Source: an uncultured SAR86 cluster bacterium (GTDB lineage Bacteria; Pseudomonadota; Gammaproteobacteria; Magnimaribacterales; Magnimaribacteraceae). Taken from it: a DNA stretch of 64,000 nt. The notes beneath the pieces were generated by a model, which did no database searches, was not told the origin of the DNA, and saw only the letters and a list, made by a program, of their open reading frames with translations. Each line of letters begins with the position of its first letter. Position 1 is the first letter of the stretch. This document shows, piece after piece, positions 49,935 through 59,567 of this stretch. The position numbers were made by a program, and so were the translations under genes. The DNA is taken from NCBI GenBank assembly GCA_902606175.1, contig CACLEZ010000008.1, forward strand, positions 1 to 64,000, given 5' to 3'.

Positions 49935-50685
49935 AAAAAGTTTAGGGCAGAATTTTCTAATTGATCCAGCTGTTACAAACCAAATACTTCAGTTTATCAA
50001 TCCAGATTCCAAAGATATTTTTTTAGAAATAGGACCTGGCAAAGGGGCAATTACTGAACAACTTGCGAGTAGAGTAAAGACTACTCATGCAGTTGAAATA
50101 GATAAGGAATTATCTTACAAACTAAGGAAATTAGAAGATGAAAAAAATTTCTATGTTCACAATAAAAGCATATTAGATTTTGATCCTAGAGAAATTTTTA
50201 CAAATAAAGTAAGAGTTATTGGAAACTTACCATATAACCTGTCTACGCCTATTATGTTTTGGAGTTTTAAATATTTAGCTAAGTTTTGCGATATGCACTT
50301 TATGTTACAAAAGGAATTTGGAGAGAGGCTTATTGCTAAAAATGACAATAAAGACTTTGGGAGAATCACAGTTATTACTCAATATCTAACAAAGCCAGAG
50401 TATTGTTTTTTAATCTCGCCTGAAAGCTTTTCACCAAAACCGAAAGTGGAAAGTGTCTTTATAAAATTTAATCCGATAGCGGGAAGAAGTCTAGATGATC
50501 CAATTGCAATAAGATTGCAAGAAGTAACACGAATTGCTTTCATGCATAAAAGAAAGATGGTAGGGAAATCTCTTGAAAAACTTATATCTTCTGAAAAATT
50601 AGATTATTTAGGTATAGATAGAAAATGTAGACCAGAAAATATATCAGTTGAAGATTATGTAAAAATTTCTGGAGCACTCATCTAA
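49921..50685 (+). CDS. rsmA: 16S rRNA dimethyladenosine transferase
   Basis: KKSLGQNFLIDPAV; EIGPGKGAITEQL; VIGNLPYNLSTPI. Confidence 0.98.
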   Translation: MQKAKKSLGQNFLIDPAVTNQILQFINPDSKDIFLEIGPGKGAITEQLASRVKTTHAVEIDKELSYKLRKLEDEKNFYVHNKSILDFDPREIFTNKVRVIGNLPYNLSTPIMFWSFKYLAKFCDMHFMLQKEFGERLIAKNDNKDFGRITVITQYLTKPEYCFLISPESFSPKPKVESVFIKFNPIAGRSLDDPIAIRLQEVTRIAFMHKRKMVGKSLEKLISSEKLDYLGIDRKCRPENISVEDYVKISGALI

Positions 50686-51518
50686 TGTCAAATTATGCTA
50701 TAGGAGATTTGCAAGGTTGTTATAGCGAGTTGCTATGCCTGTTAAAAAAAATCTCATTTGATAAAGATGAAGATAAATTATGGTTTTGTGGTGATTTGGT
50801 AAACAGAGGTTCTGAATCTCTAAACTGTCTACATTTTATATATTCTATTAGGGAAAATTGCCATATTGTCTTAGGAAATCATGATCTCCACTTAATTGCC
50901 GTTCAAAACTCAATCAGAGATATAAGCAAAAATGATACTTTTCAGGATATTTTACATAGCTCAAAGGATGATTTCTTAATTGATTGGTTAAGATCACTTC
51001 CCTTTCATTTCATTAAGACAATTGATACAAAAGAAGGTGAAAAAGAATTTGTAATGACACATGCTGGTATCCCACCTCATTGGACAAAAAAGGAGTTGAT
51101 TGGTCATTCAAATAAGCTAAGTTCAAACCTTATAAGCAGTGACTACCGTAATTTTCTTAAAAAAATATTTGGAAATAAACCTGATCATCCAGATAAATGT
51201 ATAAAAGACGAAGAAATATTTAGGTTAAATATTAATTTTTTAACGAGAATGAGATTTTACAACCCCGACGGGTCTCTTGAATTGGATTACAAAGGTAAGG
51301 TTGAAACAGCTCCAAACAATTTAAAACCTTGGTTTGAATATAAGCTCAAAATTTTAGAAGAAAATACACATTTACTCTTTGGGCATTGGGCGGCATTAAA
51401 TGGTGTTACTGGAAAAGATAACATTACGGCTCTAGATACAGGTTGTGCATGGGGCAATAAGTTAACTGCAATAAGGCTAGAAGATAACTCAACCTTTAGC
51501 TGTGATAAGCTAAATTAG
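50685..51518 (+). CDS. apaH: Symmetrical bis(5'-nucleosyl)-tetraphosphatase
   Basis: YAIGDLQGCYSEL; FCGDLVNRGSESL; VLGNHDLHLIA. Confidence 0.97.
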   Translation: MSNYAIGDLQGCYSELLCLLKKISFDKDEDKLWFCGDLVNRGSESLNCLHFIYSIRENCHIVLGNHDLHLIAVQNSIRDISKNDTFQDILHSSKDDFLIDWLRSLPFHFIKTIDTKEGEKEFVMTHAGIPPHWTKKELIGHSNKLSSNLISSDYRNFLKKIFGNKPDHPDKCIKDEEIFRLNINFLTRMRFYNPDGSLELDYKGKVETAPNNLKPWFEYKLKILEENTHLLFGHWAALNGVTGKDNITALDTGCAWGNKLTAIRLEDNSTFSCDKLN

Positions 51519-51522
51519 ATAT

Positions 51523-52587
51523 ATGAATATTTTTTTAGTTGGTGGTGCAGTTAGAGATGCCTTATTGAATATAGAGGTTCAAGAAAGAGACTGGGTTGTT
51601 GTAGGTGCATCTGAAAATGAGCTAATAGATAAAGGATATAAAAAAATTGGTAAAGATTTTCCTGTTTTCTTACATCCCGAAACTAAGGAAGAATATGCTC
51701 TTGCAAGGCAAGAACGAAAGACGGCCCTGGGACATAAAGGTTTTGAATTTAAATTTGATTCTTCTGTCACGCTTGAAGAAGATTTGCTTAGACGAGACCT
51801 AACAATCAATGCGATAGCAGAAGATGAAGGTGGTAATTTAATTGATCCATACGGCGGGATGGAGGATATTAAAAATAAATTACTCAAAAGTGTCTCTAGT
51901 TCTTTTGATGAAGATCCTCTGCGAGTCCTAAGAGTTGCTAGATTTGCATCTAAGCTCAAATTCTTAGATTTTAAAATAGAGAAGAAAACATTGGAGCTTA
52001 TGAAAAAAATTAGCTCTTCAGGTGAAATTGAGACTTTGAGCAAAGAGAGAGTCTGGATGGAAACATATAAAGCTCTTTCTACTAGAAATCCTGAGGAATA
52101 TTTTTCTATTCTCTTAAAGGTGGGTGCCCTAGAAAAAATTTGCCAATCTATAAATCTCAATCTTAAGGCTCTAGAAAAAACATCTTCAGACACTCAAGAT
52201 TGCGCTATCAAGTGGTCCGTTTTAATTTCAGAAAATGAGAATATCGAGGAAATAAATATCACTTTTAATGCACCCAAAGAGTTCAGTGAGATATCTGGGA
52301 TATGTAGTCACATAAATTTATTTTCTAGTAAAAAGATATCCCCTGAGTCTTTGATGGATCTGATAAATAAATGTGATTTGTTAAGAAAGCCTGAAAGATT
52401 TTATAAAGCTTCAAAAGCTTCTTCATATTTGATTGAATCATCATTGAGGCCCGAAAAGTGGATAGAGATTTATGATCTACTTAGTGATGTCAGTGCTGAT
52501 AAAACATTAAGAGAAGGTAAGTTAATTGCAAAAAAATTAAATACAGATAGATTAGCTGCCTTAAAATATTATCTCGAAAAATTATGA
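51523..52587 (+). CDS. cca: CCA-adding tRNA nucleotidyltransferase
   Basis: FLVGGAVRDALLNIEVQERDWVVVG; RRDLTINAIA; DPYGG; EDPLRVLRVARFASKL. Confidence 0.96.
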   Translation: MNIFLVGGAVRDALLNIEVQERDWVVVGASENELIDKGYKKIGKDFPVFLHPETKEEYALARQERKTALGHKGFEFKFDSSVTLEEDLLRRDLTINAIAEDEGGNLIDPYGGMEDIKNKLLKSVSSSFDEDPLRVLRVARFASKLKFLDFKIEKKTLELMKKISSSGEIETLSKERVWMETYKALSTRNPEEYFSILLKVGALEKICQSINLNLKALEKTSSDTQDCAIKWSVLISENENIEEINITFNAPKEFSEISGICSHINLFSSKKISPESLMDLINKCDLLRKPERFYKASKASSYLIESSLRPEKWIEIYDLLSDVSADKTLREGKLIAKKLNTDRLAALKYYLEKL

Positions 52588-53315
52588 CAAAAAAATTTAT
52601 CTTTCTTACTGGTGGTGCAAAAAGAATTGGAAAGACCACTTGTCAACATTTCCATAATGAAGGTTTCAATATCATATTTCATTACAATTCTTCTGAATCA
52701 GAAGCGAATGAGATAAAGAAAACTTTAAACGAAATTAGAAAAGACTCTTGTTTCACTATACAAGCAAATTTTGATGACGAATCTTCAATAAAAAAATTGA
52801 CTCAAGGGTTGTCTGAAATTACTGATGAGCTGTCAGTTTTAATAAATAATGCATCTAGTTTTTACCCTACTCCAATAGATGAAGCTTCAATGGATGAATG
52901 GAATAACTTAATGGCCACTAATGCAACAACTCCTTTATTCTTAACCCAGGCACTTCTGCCCTTCTTAAAAAAAGGTAAGGGATGCATAATAAATATTTCA
53001 GACACACTAGCACCAAGTGGTATAAAAAATTTCAGTCTGTACACAGGTGCCAAATCTGCTTTGGAAGGTATTACTAAGTCTTTAGCAAAGGAGTTAGCTC
53101 CAGATATAAGGGTAAATGCAATCTCTCCCGGAGCGATACTATGGCCTGAGGACGAAGACTTAAGTGAAGATCAACAAAAGCAAAGATTAACAAAAGTCCC
53201 CTTAGGGAGGATTGGTTGTCCAGAGGATATTTCATCTTTGGCAGTCTTTTTATCCGAGGCAGAATATATAACGGGTCAGGTAATCAAAGTAGATGGTGGT
53301 CGATCGATAAACTAG
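52584..53315 (+). CDS. Pteridine reductase-like SDR (FolM type)
   Basis: TGGAKRIGKTTCQHFHNEGF; LINNASSFYPTP; YTGAKSALEGITKSLAKELAP; located near folK/folB. Confidence 0.85.
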   Translation: MTKKFIFLTGGAKRIGKTTCQHFHNEGFNIIFHYNSSESEANEIKKTLNEIRKDSCFTIQANFDDESSIKKLTQGLSEITDELSVLINNASSFYPTPIDEASMDEWNNLMATNATTPLFLTQALLPFLKKGKGCIINISDTLAPSGIKNFSLYTGAKSALEGITKSLAKELAPDIRVNAISPGAILWPEDEDLSEDQQKQRLTKVPLGRIGCPEDISSLAVFLSEAEYITGQVIKVDGGRSIN

Positions 53316-53362
53316 ATAATTTTTTTCTTTTATCATTTTTACATCTATCTTATTATTAAGTT

Positions 53363-54427
53363 ATGGGGAAAGAATTACACGAGACTGATGAAAATACTGG
53401 AACTATGGAAGTTCTGGAGAGACATCAATTTGATGTCTCTAAACTTCAAGATTTCATGCATGAAAATGTAGATGGTTTTGAAGGAGAAATTAAATTAGAA
53501 GAATTTAAAGGCGGTCAATCTAATCCAACCTACAAAGTTATAACGCCGAACCAATCCTATGTTCTGAGACGGAAGCCTCCTGGTAAGTTACTAAAATCTG
53601 CTCATGCAGTAGATAGAGAATATAAAGTTATTACTGGTCTTAATAAAACTAATGTTCCTGTACCGAAAAGTTATGCGCTTTGTGAAGATGATGACGTGAT
53701 TGGTACGGCTTTCTATCTAATGGAATTTAAAGATGGAAGGGTCTTATGGGATGCAGCAATGGAATCTAGTGATAAGGATGAGGCTTTAGGTGTTTATGAA
53801 TCAATGAATGACTCTATGGCTAAGTTACATTTAGTTAATCCAAGTGAAATAGGTCTAGAAGATTTTGGGAAACCAGGAAATTATGTTGGTCGACAAGTTT
53901 CAAGATGGTCAAAGCAATATATTGATTCTGAAACAGAGACTATTGATTCAATGAATAATTTAATAGATTGGCTACCCAAAAACTTACCATCAGAAAAAAG
54001 GACAGGGATTGTCCATGGAGATTACAGTTTAACTAATGTGATGATTGGAAAGAATGATCCTAATGTCATTGCGATACTGGATTGGGAGCTCTCTACATTA
54101 GGTGATCCTTGCGCAGATTTTAATTATCACTGCCTTCAATACACAATGAACCCAAAACTAGCAGATAAAGCCTATTGTAAAAATCAAGGCATTCCAGTCA
54201 TTGATGATTATGTAAAAATGTATTCCGAAAAAATCAATGTAGATTTGACTGAAGAATGGGATTTGTACTCGGCTTATAATCTATTTAAGTTAGCTGGTAT
54301 TCTGCAAGGTATCCTGGGCAGAGTTAGAGATGGTACTGCAGCTCATGAGAATGCTGCGGAAAGAGCTAGCGGAGTAAGGAACTTATCCGATACCGCTTGG
54401 GATTTAGTAGAAAAGAATTTTTTATAG
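53363..54427 (+). CDS. Phosphotransferase family protein (ACAD10/11 kinase-domain-like)
   Basis: KGGQSNPTYKVITPNQSYVLRRKPPGKLLKSAHAVDREYKVI; IVHGDYSLTNVMIGKNDPNVIAILDWELSTLGDPCADFNYHCLQY. Confidence 0.9.
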   Translation: MGKELHETDENTGTMEVLERHQFDVSKLQDFMHENVDGFEGEIKLEEFKGGQSNPTYKVITPNQSYVLRRKPPGKLLKSAHAVDREYKVITGLNKTNVPVPKSYALCEDDDVIGTAFYLMEFKDGRVLWDAAMESSDKDEALGVYESMNDSMAKLHLVNPSEIGLEDFGKPGNYVGRQVSRWSKQYIDSETETIDSMNNLIDWLPKNLPSEKRTGIVHGDYSLTNVMIGKNDPNVIAILDWELSTLGDPCADFNYHCLQYTMNPKLADKAYCKNQGIPVIDDYVKMYSEKINVDLTEEWDLYSAYNLFKLAGILQGILGRVRDGTAAHENAAERASGVRNLSDTAWDLVEKNFL

Positions 54428-54436
54428 GAGAGAAAT

Positions 54437-54940
54437 ATGGCGATTAATAAATTTTTAGTAGAAGCCAGTCATATCATGATGTTTGCAAGATCAGTTGGAG
54501 ATGCAAATCCAATCTATCATGATGAAGACTATGCCAAAGAAACAGACTTAGGGGGAATAATAGCTCCACCTACATTCGCACAGTCAAGTGCTCAATTTGA
54601 TCCTGATTATTTTCTAAGGCCTAAAATAGGAGGCGAAGGATGGTTTGGTTCAGGAAAAGAAGCATCAGGTGCAAAACCATCCAAAGATTCAGGTGGAAGC
54701 GGAGGTGGTGCAGCTATGGGGCTTCACGCTGAGCAACACTTTGAATATCACATACCGGTAAAAGCTGGGGATGTTCTAACAGCTACAACAAAGCCAGGAA
54801 ATTCATGGGAAAAAGAGAGCAAAAGAGCAGGTAAATTAAAATTTAGTGAAAGTGTAACTGAATACAGAAATCAAGATGGTGAATTAGTTATTACTGCAAC
54901 AGGTGTAGGTGTTCAAACAGAAAGAGCTGTAGATAGCTAG
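54437..54940 (+). CDS. MaoC/FAS1-like hotdog dehydratase subunit
   Basis: FARSVGDANPIYHDEDYA; GGIIAPPTFA; LHAEQHFEYHIPVKAGDVL. Confidence 0.85.
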   Translation: MAINKFLVEASHIMMFARSVGDANPIYHDEDYAKETDLGGIIAPPTFAQSSAQFDPDYFLRPKIGGEGWFGSGKEASGAKPSKDSGGSGGGAAMGLHAEQHFEYHIPVKAGDVLTATTKPGNSWEKESKRAGKLKFSESVTEYRNQDGELVITATGVGVQTERAVDS

Positions 54941-54949
54941 GAGATAAAA

Positions 54950-55369
54950 ATGCTTAAAGAAAATGAAATCAAAGTTGGAGATACTCATACAGCTGTATTA
55001 GTTGAAGATCTGAAAAGAACTCAAATAGTTCAATATGCGGGAGCCTCCGGGGACTATAACCCTCTTCATACCGATGAAATATTCACTACACAAGTGGCAG
55101 GATATCCAAGTGTGTTTGCACATGGGATGTTATCAATGGGGCTTACCGGAACAATGCTTACAGACTACGTTGGTGATGGAGCATTGAAGAAATACGGAGT
55201 TAGATTCACGAATCAGGTTTGGCCGGGAGATACGCTTACTGGAAAAGCTACTATCATTGAAATACGTGAAGAGGATGGATCTAAGGTAATTGATCTTATG
55301 ATTGAAACAACAAATCAAAATGATATTTCTGTTATAACTGGTAATGCCACTGCAACCATAGAAGCTTAA
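54950..55369 (+). CDS. MaoC-family hotdog hydratase/dehydratase subunit
   Basis: QYAGASGDYNPLHTDEIFTTQVAGYPSVFAHGMLSMGL hydratase-2-like motif. Confidence 0.9.
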   Translation: MLKENEIKVGDTHTAVLVEDLKRTQIVQYAGASGDYNPLHTDEIFTTQVAGYPSVFAHGMLSMGLTGTMLTDYVGDGALKKYGVRFTNQVWPGDTLTGKATIIEIREEDGSKVIDLMIETTNQNDISVITGNATATIEA

Positions 55370-55396
55370 TCATATAATTTAAAAAAAGGAAAAACT

Positions 55397-56977
55397 TTGT
55401 CAGAAGAAAAAAATTCTGAGGTTGGAGGCTATCACGCAAAAATTGCTCTAAGCCTCCTGGTATTGGTATACATTTTTAATTTCATTGATAGGCAAATTCT
55501 TTCTATATTAGCTGAAGATATAAAAGCTGATTTAGGTATATCCAATAGTGATATAGGTTTCTTATTTGGAACAGCATTTGGTGTCTTTTACTCCGTAGTA
55601 GGAATACCAATGGGTAAATTAGCCGATTCTTGGAATAGAAAAAATCTAATAAGTATCGGTCTAGCTTTTTGGAGCCTGATGACATTCCTCTCCGGGACAG
55701 CAAAATCTTTTTTAAGTCTATCGATCTATAGATTTGGGGTAGGTATTGGCGAATCTAGTGCATCTCCCTCAGCTTACTCATTACTCTCAGATTATTTCTC
55801 TCCAAAAGTGAGAGCCACAGTATTGTCCATCTATTCAAGTGGACTTTATATAGGTGCAGGAATAGGTCTGTTTCTTGGCGGCGCAATTCTTGATACATGG
55901 AATTCTGCTTATCCTGACTATACGCAGGCTCCCTTTGGTCTAAAAGGATGGCAAGCAGCTTTTATGGGAGTTGGGCTTCCAGGAATCTTATTATCGATAA
56001 TCACCTTTTTCTTTATAAAAGAGCCAGTAAGAGGACTCAGTGAAGGGATTGTTACTGAGCCAAGCAAAGAACCCTTTAAAGATACGTTCAAAGAATTTAT
56101 TGGATTAACGCCTATTTCCCTCCTTAGTGAAAAAGAGTCATTAAAGTCTATAGGTATAAATGCCCTGATTGCATTAGTAATCTTTAGTTTATGCTTTGCT
56201 CTATATAATCTCACAGGGGACTTTCTTCAATGGACAGCTTGGGGCATTGGGACCTACTTAGTCTCAACTTGGATTCAAAGTTTGAGCAAAAGAGATATCG
56301 TCGCCTTTACGCTGATGTTTAAAAGCAAAGCGGCTATATATTCTTTCATCGCATTCCCTTGCATACCTTTTGTAGGTTATGCCTATTCAGCTTTTACCCC
56401 ATCTTTTTATATCAATAATCATGGCATGTCTGCTCTTGAAATAGGGACATTAATTGGTCTTATAACAGCGATTGGATCTTTTATTGGTGTCATAGGAGGC
56501 GGATATTTTGGAGATAAGCTACGCGATAAATATGTAGGTGGGAGGCTGTATGTAATTTTTACGGGTGGCGTGCTCATTACTCTTGTGGGCTGTTTTGGAA
56601 TGATTTACTCTGAATCAAAAAATATTTCTCTCATTTTTAATTTCATATATCACATTGGTAGTTCGGTCTATGTTGGTTGTGCTGCAACTACTGTTACAAA
56701 TTTAGTATTACCTAGAATGAGGGCAATGGCTGGAGCTTTCTTCATTCTTACATTAAGTATGATAGGTCTAGCACTTGGGCCTTATACTTTAGGAAGGATT
56801 AGTGATGCGTTTGAGAGTCAAGGTTATGCAGCTGGTGACGCCATGCAAACATCCATGGCATTGATACTCATCATATTAATAATACCAAGCATAGCTCTAT
56901 TCTTAGCCGCAAAGAACTTAAAGAAAGATGAAGAATCTGTTACCGAACGGGCTAGAGCCTTAGGGGAGGTCATTTAA
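55397..56977 (+). CDS. MFS transporter (spinster-like)
   Basis: LVYIFNFIDRQILSILAEDIKADLGISNSDIGFLFGTAFGVFYSVVGIPMGKLADSWNRKNLISIGLAFWS; about 12 TMs; TTG start. Confidence 0.9.
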   Translation: MSEEKNSEVGGYHAKIALSLLVLVYIFNFIDRQILSILAEDIKADLGISNSDIGFLFGTAFGVFYSVVGIPMGKLADSWNRKNLISIGLAFWSLMTFLSGTAKSFLSLSIYRFGVGIGESSASPSAYSLLSDYFSPKVRATVLSIYSSGLYIGAGIGLFLGGAILDTWNSAYPDYTQAPFGLKGWQAAFMGVGLPGILLSIITFFFIKEPVRGLSEGIVTEPSKEPFKDTFKEFIGLTPISLLSEKESLKSIGINALIALVIFSLCFALYNLTGDFLQWTAWGIGTYLVSTWIQSLSKRDIVAFTLMFKSKAAIYSFIAFPCIPFVGYAYSAFTPSFYINNHGMSALEIGTLIGLITAIGSFIGVIGGGYFGDKLRDKYVGGRLYVIFTGGVLITLVGCFGMIYSESKNISLIFNFIYHIGSSVYVGCAATTVTNLVLPRMRAMAGAFFILTLSMIGLALGPYTLGRISDAFESQGYAAGDAMQTSMALILIILIIPSIALFLAAKNLKKDEESVTERARALGEVI

Positions 56978-56991
56978 AGAGACAAAGTCAC

Positions 56992-57441
56992 TTAAGATAA
57001 GTTATTGTTTATTTCTCTGTAAGAGATTTTGAGTACTGGATGAATAGAATCAGCCGCTAATTCGCATAGAGGCTCAAGAACGAAGTTGTACTTCTCAATA
57101 TCTTCGCTAGGTATATCCAATTGCTCTGTTTTAGCTATCAGGTTTCCATAAAGAATTAGATCTAAATCTATAACTCTGCTCGACATGCCCTTTTGATCTA
57201 TTGTACGTCCCATTTTCTCTTCAATTTCTTTTAAAAATCCTCTTAATTCAAGGGGATCCATAGTTGTCTCAAATGAACAAACTAAATTTAAAAAATCTTC
57301 TCCAGAGAAACCTTCTGCTGGAGTTTTATAGATACTTGAATAGCTCACTTTAAAAGCCCTATCAAGATAGATCTTAACCAGATCAATATTCTTTTCAGGA
57401 TCAAGGTTTGAACCTATGCTTAGAAATACTTTTTCAGTCAA
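56992..57441 (-). CDS. folK: 2-amino-4-hydroxy-6-hydroxymethyldihydropteridine pyrophosphokinase
   Basis: VFLSIGSNLDPEKNI; SRVIDLDLILYG. Confidence 0.96.
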   Translation of the reverse strand: MTEKVFLSIGSNLDPEKNIDLVKIYLDRAFKVSYSSIYKTPAEGFSGEDFLNLVCSFETTMDPLELRGFLKEIEEKMGRTIDQKGMSSRVIDLDLILYGNLIAKTEQLDIPSEDIEKYNFVLEPLCELAADSIHPVLKISYREINNNLS

Positions 57442-57785
57442 GGTCGTTCAATAATTATACCAACAGAGTCTGAACCTCTCAGAGCTCCTGGCTTACTTAA
57501 AGTCACATTTACTTTTTCTACAGGAAACTCTTTAAGAATTATTTTAGCGATATTCTCTGCAAGAGATTCGACAAGTTTAAATTTTGATTTTTGTATGAAA
57601 GCGGTAACTCTCTTTCCTACTTTTTTATAATTTAATGCATCTTCTATTGAATCTGACTTAGCGGCTTTTTTGTTGTCAAATTCCATTTCTATATCAACAG
57701 ATATAACTTGTTTTACTTCCCTCTCCCACTGAAAAATACCAATGATTCCTTCGACTTCTAAACCTTTTATAAAGACTTTATCCAT
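57438..57785 (-). CDS. folB: Dihydroneopterin aldolase
   Basis: VFIKGLEVEGIIGIFQWEREVKQVISVDIEM; LVESLAENIAKIIL. Confidence 0.95.
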   Translation of the reverse strand: MDKVFIKGLEVEGIIGIFQWEREVKQVISVDIEMEFDNKKAAKSDSIEDALNYKKVGKRVTAFIQKSKFKLVESLAENIAKIILKEFPVEKVNVTLSKPGALRGSDSVGIIIERP

Positions 57786-58788
57786 TTGCTAACTCCGATA
57801 AAGGCCATCTAGGTCTAATATTCAAATCAAGGTTTTTTTGAATATCCTGCATATAAAAACTGCCTGCGTAAGCGATCATAGCTCCGTTGTCAGTACATCT
57901 GCTAATAGGTGGAAAAAAGATGTTTTTATCCTGCATCCCTTCTATCAACTTAGTACGTATATATTTATTAGATGCAACACCTCCACCAATAACCAATTCT
58001 TCTAAGTCAGTTGACTCCATTGCTTCTCTAGTTTTTATTAAAAGAGTATCCGCTACAGCGGCTTGAAAGGATGCCGCTAAATCTGCTTTCGTGGAATCGT
58101 CTATTTCTTTTATTTTTTTGAATTCATAATAAACAGCTGTTTTTAAGCCACTGAAGCTAAAGTCAAAGTTTCTCTTATTTATCATCGGTCTTGGAAAATT
58201 AAATGATTCGGGATTTCCTTCTTTTGCTAAAGACTCTATCTTAGGTCCGCCTGGATAACCTAGGTCTAAAATTTTAGCAACCTTATCAAAAGCCTCTCCC
58301 ACAGCATCATCTAAAGTTTGTCCTAAAATCTCATAATCTCCTAAAGCCTTTGCATTAATCAATAAACAGTGCCCGCCAGAGATTAAGAGCGTTAAAAAGG
58401 GGAAAGAGGGAGCGGGATTTTCTAATAAATTAATTAATAGATGCGCTTCCATATGATGTATACCTATAGAAGGCTTATTTATAGACATGGAAATTGCTTT
58501 AGCCATAGAAGCACCAATCAAAAGAGGTCCTCTCAAACCAGGTCCAGCGGTATAAGCAATTGCATCAATAGATTGAAGATCATGACCAGATTTATCAATC
58601 GTAAGGTCTATTAAAGGAACTAGTTTCTTAAGGTGATCTCTTGAAGCCAGCTCAGGAACTACACCTCCGTACTCAGCATGCTTAGAAGCTTGACTATATA
58701 GTTGCTCAGAAATAATACTGTTTGTATCAGTATCAAATATGGCTACACCTGTTTCATCACAAGAAGTTTCTATTCCAAGTATTTTCAT
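57778..58788 (-). CDS. tsaD: tRNA N6-adenosine threonylcarbamoyltransferase (start revised to MKILGIETSCDET; track ORF extends to 58842)
   Basis: MKILGIETSCDETGVAIFD; GIHHMEAHLL; LISGGHCLLI; GGVASNKYIR. Confidence 0.98.
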   Translation of the reverse strand: MKILGIETSCDETGVAIFDTDTNSIISEQLYSQASKHAEYGGVVPELASRDHLKKLVPLIDLTIDKSGHDLQSIDAIAYTAGPGLRGPLLIGASMAKAISMSINKPSIGIHHMEAHLLINLLENPAPSFPFLTLLISGGHCLLINAKALGDYEILGQTLDDAVGEAFDKVAKILDLGYPGGPKIESLAKEGNPESFNFPRPMINKRNFDFSFSGLKTAVYYEFKKIKEIDDSTKADLAASFQAAVADTLLIKTREAMESTDLEELVIGGGVASNKYIRTKLIEGMQDKNIFFPPISRCTDNGAMIAYAGSFYMQDIQKNLDLNIRPRWPLSELANG

Positions 58789-58887
58789 AAGTTTAAGGAT
58801 AGCTATTTTCGTTGAAAATAAAAAAAAAGAAACACTTTCCAAATTAAAAATGGTTCTATAGAATTGCCGCCTCTTTAGAGATTATTT

Positions 58888-59103
58888 ATGCCATCAATAA
58901 AAATAAGACCAAATGAATCTTTTGATGTAGGGCTCAGGAAGTTCAAGAGAGCCTGTGAAAAAGCAGGTATTATCCCAGAAGTAAGGAAAAGAGAATTCTA
59001 CGAAAAGCCGACGTCCGTTTTAAAGAGGAAGAAAGCTGCTGCTGTTAAAAGAGAACAAAAAAATCAAAGAAAAAATAGATTAGGAAGACCTCCTAGATTT
59101 TAA
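58888..59103 (+). CDS. rpsU: 30S ribosomal protein S21
   Basis: [37 protein letters not shown]. Confidence 0.99.
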   Translation: MPSIKIRPNESFDVGLRKFKRACEKAGIIPEVRKREFYEKPTSVLKRKKAAAVKREQKNQRKNRLGRPPRF

Positions 59104-59114
59104 TCAATAGCCTT

Positions 59115-59567
59115 ATGGCAGACTCAATCAGACATCTCATAGAAGAGGCAGTCAAATCCTCAATGAGAGAAAGAAACAAAGATAGAACATCTACATTAAG
59201 GATGGCCCTGTCTGAGTTAAAAAAAGAAGAAATAGATAACAAAATTGAATTATCTAATGAGGGATCAATTAAGATTCTTCAAAGAATGATAAAGCAAAGA
59301 AAGGAATCAATGTCTCAATTTTTAAATGCGCAAAGAAATGATCTTGCGGAAAAAGAAGAGTCGGAAATTGTTATATTGCAAGACTTTCTCCCAGAGCAAA
59401 TGAGCGTGGATGACATCAATAAACTAGTCATTGAGGCGATTAATGAAACTGATGCCAAAGAAGCTCAGGACATAGGAAAAGTGATGAGCTTTTTGAAAAC
59501 GAAAATTCAAGGAAATGCTGATATGGGAGTTGTCAGCAAGCTAGTTAAAGAGAATCTACAAGGCTAG
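59115..59567 (+). CDS. yqeY: YqeY/GatB-like domain protein
   Basis: RTSTLRMALSELKKEEID; LQDFLPEQMS; DIGKVMSFLKTKIQGNADMGVVSKLVKE. Confidence 0.95.
   Translation: MADSIRHLIEEAVKSSMRERNKDRTSTLRMALSELKKEEIDNKIELSNEGSIKILQRMIKQRKESMSQFLNAQRNDLAEKEESEIVILQDFLPEQMSVDDINKLVIEAINETDAKEAQDIGKVMSFLKTKIQGNADMGVVSKLVKENLQG

Noticed and set aside
51579-52193. 204-aa minus-strand ORF antisense to cca
   Set aside because: Lies fully inside a clearly coding cca gene and its Ser-rich translation resembles no protein; typical shadow ORF of an AT-rich gene.
58860-58887. Short CTC-TTTA-GAG hairpin upstream of rpsU as a regulatory element
   Set aside because: Only a 3-bp stem; too weak to support without conservation data.
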